DNA of 64,000 nt from JAFECT01 sp035551675 (GTDB lineage: Bacteria > Pseudomonadota > Alphaproteobacteria > Caulobacterales > Caulobacteraceae): positions 7,068 to 71,067 of the forward strand of contig DASZMV010000047.1 in assembly GCA_035551675.1 (NCBI GenBank), in the 5' to 3' direction. A program made the position numbers and the translations under genes. Below are positions 50,873-61,266 of the stretch, piece by piece; position 1 is the first letter of the stretch, and every line of letters begins with the position of its first letter. Under the pieces are notes generated by a model that was not told where the DNA came from, did no database searches, and worked only from the letters and a program-made list of their open reading frames with translations.

Positions 50873-51541
50873 TCAGACCGGCTGCTCACACAACTGGTGG
50901 GGGTCGCGGTCGCTGGGCGGCCCGATCGGCTTGATACCGAGACGAGCGATGGCGCGCAGAATGTAGGGCGCGTTGAAGCGCCGGTCGTCGTCGCGCACCC
51001 GCACGGAGCCGAGATCGGCGTTCAGGTTGCGAGCTTCGTCCGCGGTCAGGGCGGCCTTGCCCGCGTAGCGCGCCACAAGGTCCCACGCGCGGCGCTCGTC
51101 CAGGACGTGACTCTTTTCATTGGCCAGTTGGTCGTAGACGTCAGCGAAGGCCAGCCTGTCCTTCAGGGGCATGCGGCCCGCGATCGCGCTCGAGGTGGTC
51201 ACTTCCCACGCCGTGGTCTTCAGCGTGTAGAGCAGCGGTCGGTTCTGCATCGATGCGAGGTGGGTGGAGTTCAGCCTCGCCTTTCCTTCGCCCCAGGCCT
51301 CCAGAAGGCTCAGCCTCGCATCGGCGCAATCGTCCTGCGCCGCCATGGCCTTCAGCGCGGCCGCGTCATAACTGAGCTCCGACCGCAACGCCTCGCGAGC
51401 GTCCGCAACCTCTTGCTGACCATGCACCCATACGACCAGCTGCTCGCCAGCCAGCGCAATGAGGATCCCGACGACGATGACGCCGATCTCGGCGCCGAAC
51501 TCGCGCAGGCTGTGTGGGATCTTCGGCTTGTGAACGTGCAT
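50873..51541 (-). CDS. Uncharacterised single-pass membrane protein, paralogue family member 3
   Basis: 222 residues from ATG 51541. N-terminus MHVHKPKIPHSLREFGAEIG followed by the helix VIVVGILIALAGEQLVVWV, like the pair at 40-41.6 kb. The soluble part has the Cys-x-Asp motif (QDDCADARLSLLEAW) and a later TTAWEVTTSSAIAGRMPLKD/RLAFADVYDQL block that aligns well with member 4. Transcribed away from the REP copy; member 4 lies 133 bases upstream in the same direction. Function unknown. Confidence 0.8.
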   Translation of the reverse strand: MHVHKPKIPHSLREFGAEIGVIVVGILIALAGEQLVVWVHGQQEVADAREALRSELSYDAAALKAMAAQDDCADARLSLLEAWGEGKARLNSTHLASMQNRPLLYTLKTTAWEVTTSSAIAGRMPLKDRLAFADVYDQLANEKSHVLDERRAWDLVARYAGKAALTADEARNLNADLGSVRVRDDDRRFNAPYILRAIARLGIKPIGPPSDRDPHQLCEQPV

Positions 51542-51674
51542 GCTACCCCCAGCGCTTCGTCTGTCCCTGCTTATCGACCCGTAGCCCAGGCTTGCGCCTT
51601 CGCCGACTGAGTGACGTCCGCACGCAATTGACTATCGCTCGTGGGGACCTCGTCGCATCGCTCTTACGTGAATT

Positions 51675-52340
51675 TTACCCATCCGCCACACAATGCGCCA
51701 CCGCCAAATCCGCGGCGAAGTCACTCGTGTTGGGCTGGACGTGCAGCGCGTCGAAGTGGCGCTTCATGTAGTCGTCGTTGGCGGTCAGGACGTGCATCCG
51801 AAACTTCAGGTCGCCGAGCGCCTGGCGCAGATCGCGCTGGCCCTGGGCGTCGGTCGCCAGGGGAACGAGCGTCTGAACGCGGCCGACCATGCTCTGGGTC
51901 AGCTCGAGGTCGTGCTGGCGGTGGGCGATGCCGTCGTAGAGCGCGGCGAAGGCGAGTTGATCCTCGATTGGGAAATGGTCGAGCGACTGACTGCCCGTCG
52001 CCAGGTTCCAGTTCGCCGAATGCATCCAGAAAAAATGAAAGGTGCTGATATTGCGCACCACGGGGTTAGGGCCAGGGGCGCCGGCGCTGGCCCAGGCGTC
52101 GAGCTTATCGATGTCGGTGTCGGCGCAGTGGGCGGCGGCGACATCGACGTCCCAGCGCGCGCGGTCGTTGCCCAGCTCGCCCATGATCGACTTGCGAACG
52201 ACGGAGACCTTGTGCTCCCACTGCAGGTGTTCGACCACCGCCTCCGCCGCCAGGGCGATCAGGACGCCGAGCACGATGATACCGACCTCGCCCACAAGGG
52301 CGCGCCAGCCGTGCAGCGGTTTCGGCAAGTGTATGTGCAT
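51675..52340 (-). CDS. Uncharacterised single-pass membrane protein, paralogue family member 4
   Basis: 221 residues from ATG 52340. It opens MHIHLPKPLHGWRALVGEVG, helix IIVLGVLIALAAEAVVEHL, then a polar segment WEHKVSVVRKSIMGELGNDR. The Cys-x-Asp motif (AAHCADTDIDKLDAWA) and the QLAFAALYDGIAHRQHDLEL block correspond to member 3. No N-terminal cleavage site, so the soluble domain most likely faces the periplasm behind an uncleaved anchor. A tRNA-Thr gene lies upstream on the same strand. Confidence 0.8.
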   Translation of the reverse strand: MHIHLPKPLHGWRALVGEVGIIVLGVLIALAAEAVVEHLQWEHKVSVVRKSIMGELGNDRARWDVDVAAAHCADTDIDKLDAWASAGAPGPNPVVRNISTFHFFWMHSANWNLATGSQSLDHFPIEDQLAFAALYDGIAHRQHDLELTQSMVGRVQTLVPLATDAQGQRDLRQALGDLKFRMHVLTANDDYMKRHFDALHVQPNTSDFAADLAVAHCVADG

Positions 52341-52375
52341 TCGGCCCCCCGGCCCACTTGGTGCGTAGGACTTGG

Positions 52376-52404
52376 CCTACGAAGCCGCGGAGCGGCGAAG
52401 TAGG
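52376..52404. repeat. Hairpin repeat flanking tRNA-Thr
   Basis: CCTACGAAGCCGC (52376-52388) and GCGGCGAAGTAGG (52392-52404) form a stem with a 3-bp internal mismatch around a 3-base loop, just beyond the tRNA 3' end. It may serve as terminator for the tRNA; its form resembles dispersed intergenic hairpins. Confidence 0.5.
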
Positions 52405-52405
52405 A

Positions 52406-52481
52406 TGGTGCCGGCTGCAGGGCTCGAACCCGCGACCTTCGCTTTACAAAAGCGCTGCTCTACCAGCTGAGCTAAGCCGGC
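52406..52481 (-). tRNA. tRNA-Thr (anticodon TGT), CCA encoded
   Basis: 76 bases on the minus strand. Acceptor arms GCCGGCT and AGCCGGC match, the D-arm GCTC...GAGC and T-arm with GGTTCGAACC are intact, and the anticodon loop TTTGTAA reads TGT (codon ACA). The CCA end is encoded (52408-52406). Confidence 0.95.
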
Positions 52482-52562
52482 ACGGGTCCGCTTATGCCGG
52501 GCCGCAACTCCAGGCGCAATGAGGCGAAGCGCCTGTCGGGCGACCGCGGGCCAGACTGGCCG

Positions 52563-52967
52563 TCAGACCGCCTTGCCGCGGAGCTTCACGCCCCCGATCA
52601 AGGCGCCGGCGATCAGGAAGTAAACGAGGGTAAAACCCCCGTCGATTTCCAGCATGCTCGTCGGCTCGCCCATGTAGAGCCAGTTCAGGCACGCCCCCAT
52701 GAACGGGAAGACGAACCACAGGAACGCGCCGGTCACCAGGCCGGCCATCAGGCTCTCGCGGTTGGTCCTGCGGATCACCCAGGCGATGCCGATCAGCATG
52801 ACCAGCGAGAACAGCGCCCCCTCGGCATAGCCCATCGGCGTCTTGGCCGCCGGCGACATCGGCTGGCTCAATTTGTCGGCGAACAGCATGCCGTACCAAA
52901 GCCAGCTCGCGACCTGACTCACCACCAGCGCCACAATCACGCCTACCCAGTTCAGACCCTGAAGCAT
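52563..52967 (-). CDS. DUF1761 family membrane protein
   Basis: 134 residues from ATG 52967, preceded by GGGAGGGA. Four membrane helices: LNWVGVIVALVVSQVASWLW, ALFSLVMLIGIAWVI, LMAGLVTGAFLWFVFPFMGA and GGFTLVYFLIAGALIGG. The opening LNWVGVIVALVVS followed by the WLWYGMLF segment is characteristic of DUF1761, a family of unknown function. Single-gene unit between tRNA-Thr and metG, divergent from metG. Confidence 0.8.
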   Translation of the reverse strand: MLQGLNWVGVIVALVVSQVASWLWYGMLFADKLSQPMSPAAKTPMGYAEGALFSLVMLIGIAWVIRRTNRESLMAGLVTGAFLWFVFPFMGACLNWLYMGEPTSMLEIDGGFTLVYFLIAGALIGGVKLRGKAV

Positions 52968-53109
52968 CGCCCGGTCCCTCCCCAATGGCGGGCGCAGACT
53001 AGACCCTTCAGCTGAGTCGGGTAATCGGGGGCGCCGGCGGCTTTCGCTTCCGGCCGGGCGCTTCTATATCGGCCCCTCGCTCCCAGCCTCTCCAAGCCTT
53101 CGGACATCC

Positions 53110-54840
53110 ATGGCCCGCATCCTGATCACCTCGGCGCTGCCCTACATCAACGGCATCAAGCACCTGGGGAACCTGGCCGGGTCCATGCTGCCCGCCGACG
53201 TCTACGCGCGGTTCCAGCGGGCGCGGGGGCATGAGGTGCTCTACATCTGCGCCACCGACGAGCACGGCACCCCCGCCGAACTGGCCGCCGCCGCCGCCGG
53301 CCAGGACGTGCGGACCTATTGTGACGAACAGCACCTGATCCAGAAGAAGGCCGGCGATGCCTTCGGTCTCAGCTTCGATTACTTCGGCCGCTCGTCAAAC
53401 CCGCCGAACCACCGCCTGACCCAGCACTTGGCGCAGGCCCTGGAGGCCAACGGGCTGATCGAGGAGCGGGTCGATCAGATGATCTATTCGATCGACGACA
53501 AGCGCTTCCTGCCGGACCGCTATGTCGAGGGGACCTGTCCGCACTGCGCCTATCCCAAGGCCCGCGGCGACCAGTGCGACAACTGCGGACGGTTGCTCGA
53601 CCCCGTCGACCTGATCGATCCGCATTCGACGGTGTCGGGCTCGAAAAACCTCGAGGTTCGCGATACGCGCCACCTCTATCTGTTGCAGACCAAGATCGAA
53701 CAGCAGCTGCGCGACTGGCTGACCTCGAAGACCGACTTCCCCAATCTCGCGCGTTCGATCGCGTTCAAACACCTCGACGAAGGCCTGATCGATCGCGGCA
53801 TCACGCGCGATCTGGTCTGGGGCATTCCGGTGATGCAAGACGGCTTCCCGCGTCCGGGCTTCGAGGACAAAGTCTTCTACGTCTGGTTCGACGCGCCGAT
53901 CGAATACATCGGCGCCACGGTCGAGTGGTCGGAGCGTTCGGGCGAGGACTGGGAGCGCTGGTGGCGCCTCGACAAGGGCGCGAGCGACGTCCGCTATGTG
54001 CAGGTGATGGGCAAGGACAACGTCGCCTTCCACACTGTCAGCTTTCCCGCGACGATCCTGGGCTCCGGCGAGCCGTGGAAAATGGTCGACGTGTTGAAGG
54101 CCTTCAACTGGCTCAACTGGTACGGCGGCAAGTTCTCGACCTCGCAGAACCGCGGCGTGTTCATGGACCAGGCGCTGAGCCTATTGCCTGCGGATTACTG
54201 GCGCTGGTGGCTGACCGCGAACGCGCCGGAGGGGTCGGATACCGCGTTTACCTGGGAGCTGTTCCAGACCACGGTGAACAAGGACCTCGCCGACATCTTG
54301 GGCAACTTTGTCAACCGCATCCTGAAGTTCTGCGAGACGCGCTGCGGCGGCGTCGTTCCGCAAGGCGGTGAACCGGGCGAACTGGAGCGCAAGCTCTACG
54401 TGGAGCTTTCGGCCGCGATCGGCGAGGCCACCGAACAGTTCGAGGCGATGGAGTACCGCAAGGCCGCCCAGGCCGTGCGCCGTATCTGGGTGATCGGCAA
54501 CGAATACCTGACCGAGGCCGCGCCGTGGACGGTGCTGAAAACCGATCCGGTGAAGGCCGGCATGATCGTGCGCACCGGCCTGAACCTGGTCGCGCTGTTC
54601 GCCGCGGTAAGCCAGCCGATCGTCCCGTTCGCCGCGGCGACGATCGCGGGCTCGGTCGGTCTGACCACGCCGCTGGACTGGCCTTCGACGGATGCGGAGG
54701 CGGAGTTGAACAAGCTGACCCCCGGGGATCCGATCACCGTGCCCGAGGTGCTGTTCAAGAAGATCGAAGATACCCAGGTCGTCGAATGGACCGAACGTTT
54801 CGGCGGGACGGAAGAAGCCGCAACGTCCCCCCATCCCTAG
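53110..54840 (+). CDS. metG: Methionyl-tRNA synthetase
   Basis: 576 residues. Class I catalytic core: ALPYINGIKHLGNLAGSML (the HIGH equivalent is KHLGN), VLYICATDEHGTPAELAAA, a zinc-binding insertion with CPHCAYPKARGDQCDNCG and the KMSKS-equivalent loop GGKFSTSQNRGVF. The C-terminal alpha-helical anticodon domain has GNFVNRILKFCETRCGG and KAAQAVRRIWVIGNEYL. The protein lacks the C-terminal tRNA-binding (Trbp111-like) extension, as many shorter MetRS do. Essential enzyme charging tRNA-Met; housekeeping control with its own leader. Confidence 0.97.
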   Translation: MARILITSALPYINGIKHLGNLAGSMLPADVYARFQRARGHEVLYICATDEHGTPAELAAAAAGQDVRTYCDEQHLIQKKAGDAFGLSFDYFGRSSNPPNHRLTQHLAQALEANGLIEERVDQMIYSIDDKRFLPDRYVEGTCPHCAYPKARGDQCDNCGRLLDPVDLIDPHSTVSGSKNLEVRDTRHLYLLQTKIEQQLRDWLTSKTDFPNLARSIAFKHLDEGLIDRGITRDLVWGIPVMQDGFPRPGFEDKVFYVWFDAPIEYIGATVEWSERSGEDWERWWRLDKGASDVRYVQVMGKDNVAFHTVSFPATILGSGEPWKMVDVLKAFNWLNWYGGKFSTSQNRGVFMDQALSLLPADYWRWWLTANAPEGSDTAFTWELFQTTVNKDLADILGNFVNRILKFCETRCGGVVPQGGEPGELERKLYVELSAAIGEATEQFEAMEYRKAAQAVRRIWVIGNEYLTEAAPWTVLKTDPVKAGMIVRTGLNLVALFAAVSQPIVPFAAATIAGSVGLTTPLDWPSTDAEAELNKLTPGDPITVPEVLFKKIEDTQVVEWTERFGGTEEAATSPHP

Positions 54841-55128
54841 ACGGGGGACGTCGGCCGCAGGGGGGCCGGCATGGAATGCCCCGACCCTTCAAGCTGAGCG
54901 AAGCCACAGCCGGCGACACGGCCTGGAGCCTGCGGGGGGAGCTTTGTTTTCCCTGAGGACGTCGGGGCAATGTCTCTCGTCCTCGCCCCACGAGCCGCTG
55001 GCGACATGGCGCCCAGAGCCCGGGAACCCAATGCGGTTTCAAGCGTCTAGCTGCTAAGGCGGATGTGCGTCGTCCGTCGCTATCCATTGTCAGGTCCCGC
55101 AGCCGGAAAAGCGACCCCACGGTTCCGC

Positions 55129-57313
<2,185 letters not shown>

Positions 57314-57321
<8 letters not shown>

Positions 57322-57970
57322 CCCTGAATCCTCAAATCCCATGGACAGGCGAATGTATGATACCCTGATCAAGGATTTGGATTCGCCAATGTCTAGCCCG
57401 ATTGACGTCATGCTGGCGCAGGCCCTCAGCGCCGTACTCGCAGGCGACGAAGCTCTGCGCGCAGCGCTCGACGAATTGCCCGCCGCCATCTATGTGACCG
57501 ACGCGGACGGTCTGATCACCTACTTCAATCCCGCCTGCCTCGACTTTACCGGCCGCCGGCCCGAGGTCGGCGAGGACCGATGGTGCGTGACCTGGCGGCT
57601 CTATACCAACGCCGGTGAGTTCCTTCCGCACGATCAATGCCCCATGGCCGTGGCCATCAATACGCAAAAGCCCATCCGCGGCGTAACGGCCGTAGCGGAG
57701 CGGCCAGATGGAACGCGGGTCAATTTCCGACCCTACCCGACCCCTATTTTCGACGGTGAGAACAAGTTCATGGGTGCGGTGAACCTGCTGGAGGACGTGA
57801 CGGACGAAGTTCGCGCCGACGACCTTCTGGCTCAAGCGCGGCGTTGCCGTAGACTCGCCAACGCAGTAGCCGACGTCATCGCGACGGAAACGCTCAACCG
57901 CATGGCGGACGAGTACGAGGCGAAGGCTGCGGACATCCTGACGTCCTGCCGGAGCCGTTCCCTAGCCTGA
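57314..57970 (+). CDS. PAS-domain protein
   Basis: 218 residues from ATG 57314, which overlaps the kinase stop by 8 bases; ATGs at 57341 and 57356 are alternatives. The PAS domain covers about residues 50-175: LDELPAAIYVTDADGLITYF, FNPACLDFTGRRPE, the FLPHDQCPMAVAINTQKPIR segment, PYPTPIFDGENKFMGAVNLL. A C-terminal helical part (LLAQARRCRRLANAVADVIA) ends the protein. No output domain: it is a single-domain sensor or adaptor, presumably feeding the kinases encoded on either side. Confidence 0.82.
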
Positions 57971-58042
57971 GCCGTTGATGACCGGCGAAGGGAAGCGATC
58001 GGGCGAGAGAAGGCCCAATTTCGCGGAAAATGAGGAGGGCCG

Positions 58043-59563
58043 ATGATCGACCAGCACCTTGCCGATAACGAGGCCGAAGAGGCCCGCATATCGACCGGAA
58101 GCGCCGGCCTCGACGATATCCTCGGCGGCGGCTTCGATCCTAACCGCCTCTACCTATACGAGGGACGCCCCGGCACGGGTAAGACGACCATCGCCTTGCA
58201 GTTTCTGCTCGAAGGCGCTCGCAAGGGCGAGCGGGTGCTCTACGTCACCCTGTCGGAAACGGCGCGCGAGCTTCGGTTGGTCGCGAAACGGCACGGCTGG
58301 TCGCTGAAGGGCGTCGATATCTTCGAACTGGTCGCGCCGGAGACGACGCTCGACCCGGCGCAAGAGCTCACGCTCTTTCATCCTGCGGAGGTGGAACTCA
58401 GCGAGACGACAAAGTTGATCTTAGGCGCAGTCACCAAGCTCAACGCGTCGCGTGTTGTGATCGACAGCCTTTCCGAACTTCGCCTTCTCGCGCAAAGCCC
58501 GTTGCGTTACCGCCGCCAAGTGCTTGCCCTGAAGCACTTCTTCTCGGAGCGCCGCTGCACGGTCATCATGCTCGATGATCTCAGCGCCCAACAAGACGAT
58601 CTGCAATTGCATTCCATCGCCCACGGCGTCGTCCTGCTCGAACAGCAGGCGATCGATTACGGGGCGGAGCGTCGCCGCCTCCGGGTCGTGAAGATGCGGG
58701 GCATTTCATTTCGGGGCGGCTTTCACGACTTTAAAATCGCGACCGGCGGCCTGGAAATCTTTCCCCGACTGGTCGCGGCCGAACATCATCGTTCGTTCAC
58801 CAGCGAATTCACGTCCAGCGGTCAAGAAGCGCTGGATACTATGCTGGGCGGAGGCCTTGAACGAGGCACCAACGCGCTGTTCATAGGCGCTGCCGGCGTC
58901 GGCAAGTCGTCGCTGGCGCTCACCTACGCCATCGCCGCGGCCAAGCGCGGCGAGAAAGCCGTCATATTCGCATTTGACGAGGGGCGGGGAACCATAGAAG
59001 CACGAGCGAGAACACTCGGTCTGCCGCTTGAAGACTGCGTCGAGGCTGGTCTGCTCGTTATCCAGCAGATCGATCCCGCCGAAATGTCGCCGGGCGAGTT
59101 TGCCGCGACGGTTCAAAAGAGTGTTGAGGAACAACAGGCGAAGATCGTCATCATCGACAGCCTCAACGGCTACCTCAACGCCATGCCGGATGGGCGCTTC
59201 CTCATCCTGCAAATGCATGAGCTGCTGAGCTATCTCGCACAGTTGGGCGTTCTGACCATCCTTATCCTGGCCCAACACGGCCTCGTTGGTCCCATGGATA
59301 CGCCCCTCGATATGAGCTACCTCAGCGACGCGGTTATCATGCTGCGCTATTTCGAGGTGGCCGGCACGGTGCGCCGGGCCCTGTCGGTGGTGAAGAAGCG
59401 CAGCGGCAATCATGAGCACACCATCCGCGAGTTTCAGCTCAGCGCGGGTGGCATCCGCCTCGGCCCTCCTTTGAAACAGTTTGCCGGCGTGTTGGCGGGC
59501 ACGCCGCAGTACGTGGGCGACGCCGGGCCTCTCTTCGATGAAGGCGAAGATGGACAAGGCTGA
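58043..59563 (+). CDS. KaiC-like double-domain ATPase
   Basis: 506 residues, ribosome site GAGGAGGG 5 bases before ATG. Two RecA-type domains: CI about 15-240 with Walker A GRPGTGKTT (41-49) and Walker B SRVVIDSLSELR; CII about 255-480 with GAAGVGKSS (282-290) and AKIVIIDSLNGYL. Both belong to the KaiC/RadA superfamily and would form hexamers. Compared with cyanobacterial KaiC: the paired catalytic Glu of CI reads SE (S71-E72), that of CII reads DE, and the S431/T432 phosphorylation pair aligns to Met424-Ser425 (LDMSYLSD), so only one hydroxyl remains. No kaiA/kaiB gene is present. Likely a nucleotide-driven switch for the flanking kinases, not a clock as such. Confidence 0.9.
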   Translation: MIDQHLADNEAEEARISTGSAGLDDILGGGFDPNRLYLYEGRPGTGKTTIALQFLLEGARKGERVLYVTLSETARELRLVAKRHGWSLKGVDIFELVAPETTLDPAQELTLFHPAEVELSETTKLILGAVTKLNASRVVIDSLSELRLLAQSPLRYRRQVLALKHFFSERRCTVIMLDDLSAQQDDLQLHSIAHGVVLLEQQAIDYGAERRRLRVVKMRGISFRGGFHDFKIATGGLEIFPRLVAAEHHRSFTSEFTSSGQEALDTMLGGGLERGTNALFIGAAGVGKSSLALTYAIAAAKRGEKAVIFAFDEGRGTIEARARTLGLPLEDCVEAGLLVIQQIDPAEMSPGEFAATVQKSVEEQQAKIVIIDSLNGYLNAMPDGRFLILQMHELLSYLAQLGVLTILILAQHGLVGPMDTPLDMSYLSDAVIMLRYFEVAGTVRRALSVVKKRSGNHEHTIREFQLSAGGIRLGPPLKQFAGVLAGTPQYVGDAGPLFDEGEDGQG

Positions 59564-61253
59564 CCCGTACGCCAGGGTCCTGATCTTTGCGCCCGTGGGT
59601 CGCGACGGCCCGGCGGCGGCGGACTTCATTCGCCGCGGCAAGATGGAAGTCTTCCTCTGCGCCAGTTATGCCGAGTTTCTGAGCGAGTTGCGGCGTGGCG
59701 CGGCGGTCGTCCTGTTGGCCGAGGAGGGGCTCTTCGGTCGCGACACCTCGGCGCTGACCCGCTGGATCGCCGAACAGCCGGCCTGGTCCGATTTGCCGTT
59801 CGTGGTGCTCACCAGTCATCAGGAACACCCGGCTGTCGACGCCTGGCGCACCAAGCTGGTCACCGAGCTGCGCAACGTTTCGCTTCTGGAGCGACCGATC
59901 CAGACGATCACCCTGACCAGCACGGTGCGCGCGGCCTTAAGAGCGCGAATGCGCCAATACGAGGTGCGGGCGCTGCTTGAAGACCAGGCCCGCGCGGCCC
60001 AGGAACTCGAAGCTCAGGTGACTGCCCGGACGGCCGAACTGGCCGAGACCAACGTGCAGCTGCGCGCCCAGATGGTCGAGAAGTCCAGGGTCGAAGAGGT
60101 GCTGCGCCAAACTCAAAAGATCGAAGCCATCGGGCAGCTGAGCGGAGGCGTGGCGCATGACTTCAACAATTTGCTCATGGTCATTTCCGGCGGCCTCGAA
60201 ATGCTGGACCGGCAGCCCGATCCGGTGCGGCGCCGGCGGCTGCTCGAGGGCATGCAACAGGCGGCGCAGCGCGGCGCGGCCCTAACGCGGCAATTGCTCG
60301 CCTTCTCGCGTCGCTCGCCGCTCAAGCCCGAGTCCGTGGATCTCAAGACGCAAATCGGCGGCATGCGCGAAATTCTCGATCGCAGCCTACGCGGCGACGT
60401 GCACGTCGAGTTCTCATTTCCCGAAGACTTGTGGCCCGTGGCCGTCGATCCCGGAGAACTCGAACTTGTTATCCTGAACCTGGCGGTCAATGCGCGCGAT
60501 GCAATGCCCAAAGGTGGAACGATTCAGATCCGCGCCACAAACGTGGGGGCCGAACCGCCCAACGCCCCTGCAGGCGACTTCGTTCGGCTGACCATCACCG
60601 ACGAGGGCGTCGGGATGAGCGACGAGGTCAAGGCCCATGTCTTCGAACCTTTCTATACCACCAAGGGAGTGGGACACGGGTCGGGTCTGGGGCTCGCACA
60701 GGTGCACGGCTTTGCGACGCAGTCGGGCGGTTCGGTACAGATCGAGAGCGAGATCGGGCAGGGAACCACGGTAACGCTGTTACTGCCTCGTTCGAAGGAA
60801 ACGCCGACCCCAGTCGAGCACCATTTTACTGAACGGACGCATCTGCAGGCCTCACCTGCAGCAGGCTCGGTGCTCGTCGTAGAGGATGACGACGAGGTGG
60901 CCTCGCTGGTGGCCGAGATGCTGGTCCAGCTCGGTTATGAAGTCATCCGCGCGGCGAGCGCCGCCGGGGCCTTGGGGGCGCTCGCCAACGGGCGGACCGT
61001 CGACCTGATATTTTCAGATATCATGATGCCGGGCGATATGAATGGTGTGGACCTCGCGCGTGAGGTGCGCCGGCGTTGTCGCAACCTCCCGGTCCTCTTG
61101 ACCAGCGGCTACGCCGACGGGGTGAAAGACATCGCGGCGGCCGAGGGCATGCGGGTTCTTCCCAAGCCCTACCGGCTCGACGAACTCGCAGCGGCCATTT
61201 CCACCGAACTCGCCGCCGGCCAACGCCCCGAACGATCGACCACCTGCCGTTAG
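59550..61253 (+). CDS. Hybrid histidine kinase with degenerate N-terminal receiver
   Basis: 567 residues from ATG 59550, overlapping the KaiC-like stop by 14 bases (ATG 59538 also possible). Residues 8-125 have receiver-like strand/helix order (YARVLIFAPVGRDGPAAADF, AAVVLLAEEGLFGRD, LPFVVLTSHQEHPA), but the phospho-Asp position reads Glu in LLAEEGL and the acidic pocket is absent: a pseudo-receiver. A coiled coil (about 140-190) leads to HisKA with His203 in GGVAHDFNNL, HATPase (NLAVNARDAM, TDEGVGMSD, GSGLGLAQVHGF) and a true receiver with Asp490 in LIFSDIMMPG. Soluble; the pseudo-receiver is a good candidate docking site for the KaiC-like ATPase. Confidence 0.92.
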   Translation: MDKADPYARVLIFAPVGRDGPAAADFIRRGKMEVFLCASYAEFLSELRRGAAVVLLAEEGLFGRDTSALTRWIAEQPAWSDLPFVVLTSHQEHPAVDAWRTKLVTELRNVSLLERPIQTITLTSTVRAALRARMRQYEVRALLEDQARAAQELEAQVTARTAELAETNVQLRAQMVEKSRVEEVLRQTQKIEAIGQLSGGVAHDFNNLLMVISGGLEMLDRQPDPVRRRRLLEGMQQAAQRGAALTRQLLAFSRRSPLKPESVDLKTQIGGMREILDRSLRGDVHVEFSFPEDLWPVAVDPGELELVILNLAVNARDAMPKGGTIQIRATNVGAEPPNAPAGDFVRLTITDEGVGMSDEVKAHVFEPFYTTKGVGHGSGLGLAQVHGFATQSGGSVQIESEIGQGTTVTLLLPRSKETPTPVEHHFTERTHLQASPAAGSVLVVEDDDEVASLVAEMLVQLGYEVIRAASAAGALGALANGRTVDLIFSDIMMPGDMNGVDLAREVRRRCRNLPVLLTSGYADGVKDIAAAEGMRVLPKPYRLDELAAAISTELAAGQRPERSTTCR

Positions 61254-61266
61254 TGCAAGCCGGCGG

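Noticed and set aside
54841..55062. Possible short gene in the gap after metG
   Set aside because: Frames are short or lack ribosome sites; the gap has GC-rich potential hairpins but no convincing protein or clear repeat.
58043..59563. Calling the KaiC-like module a circadian clock
   Set aside because: No kaiA/kaiB, and key KaiC residues differ; only a KaiC-family ATPase can be supported.
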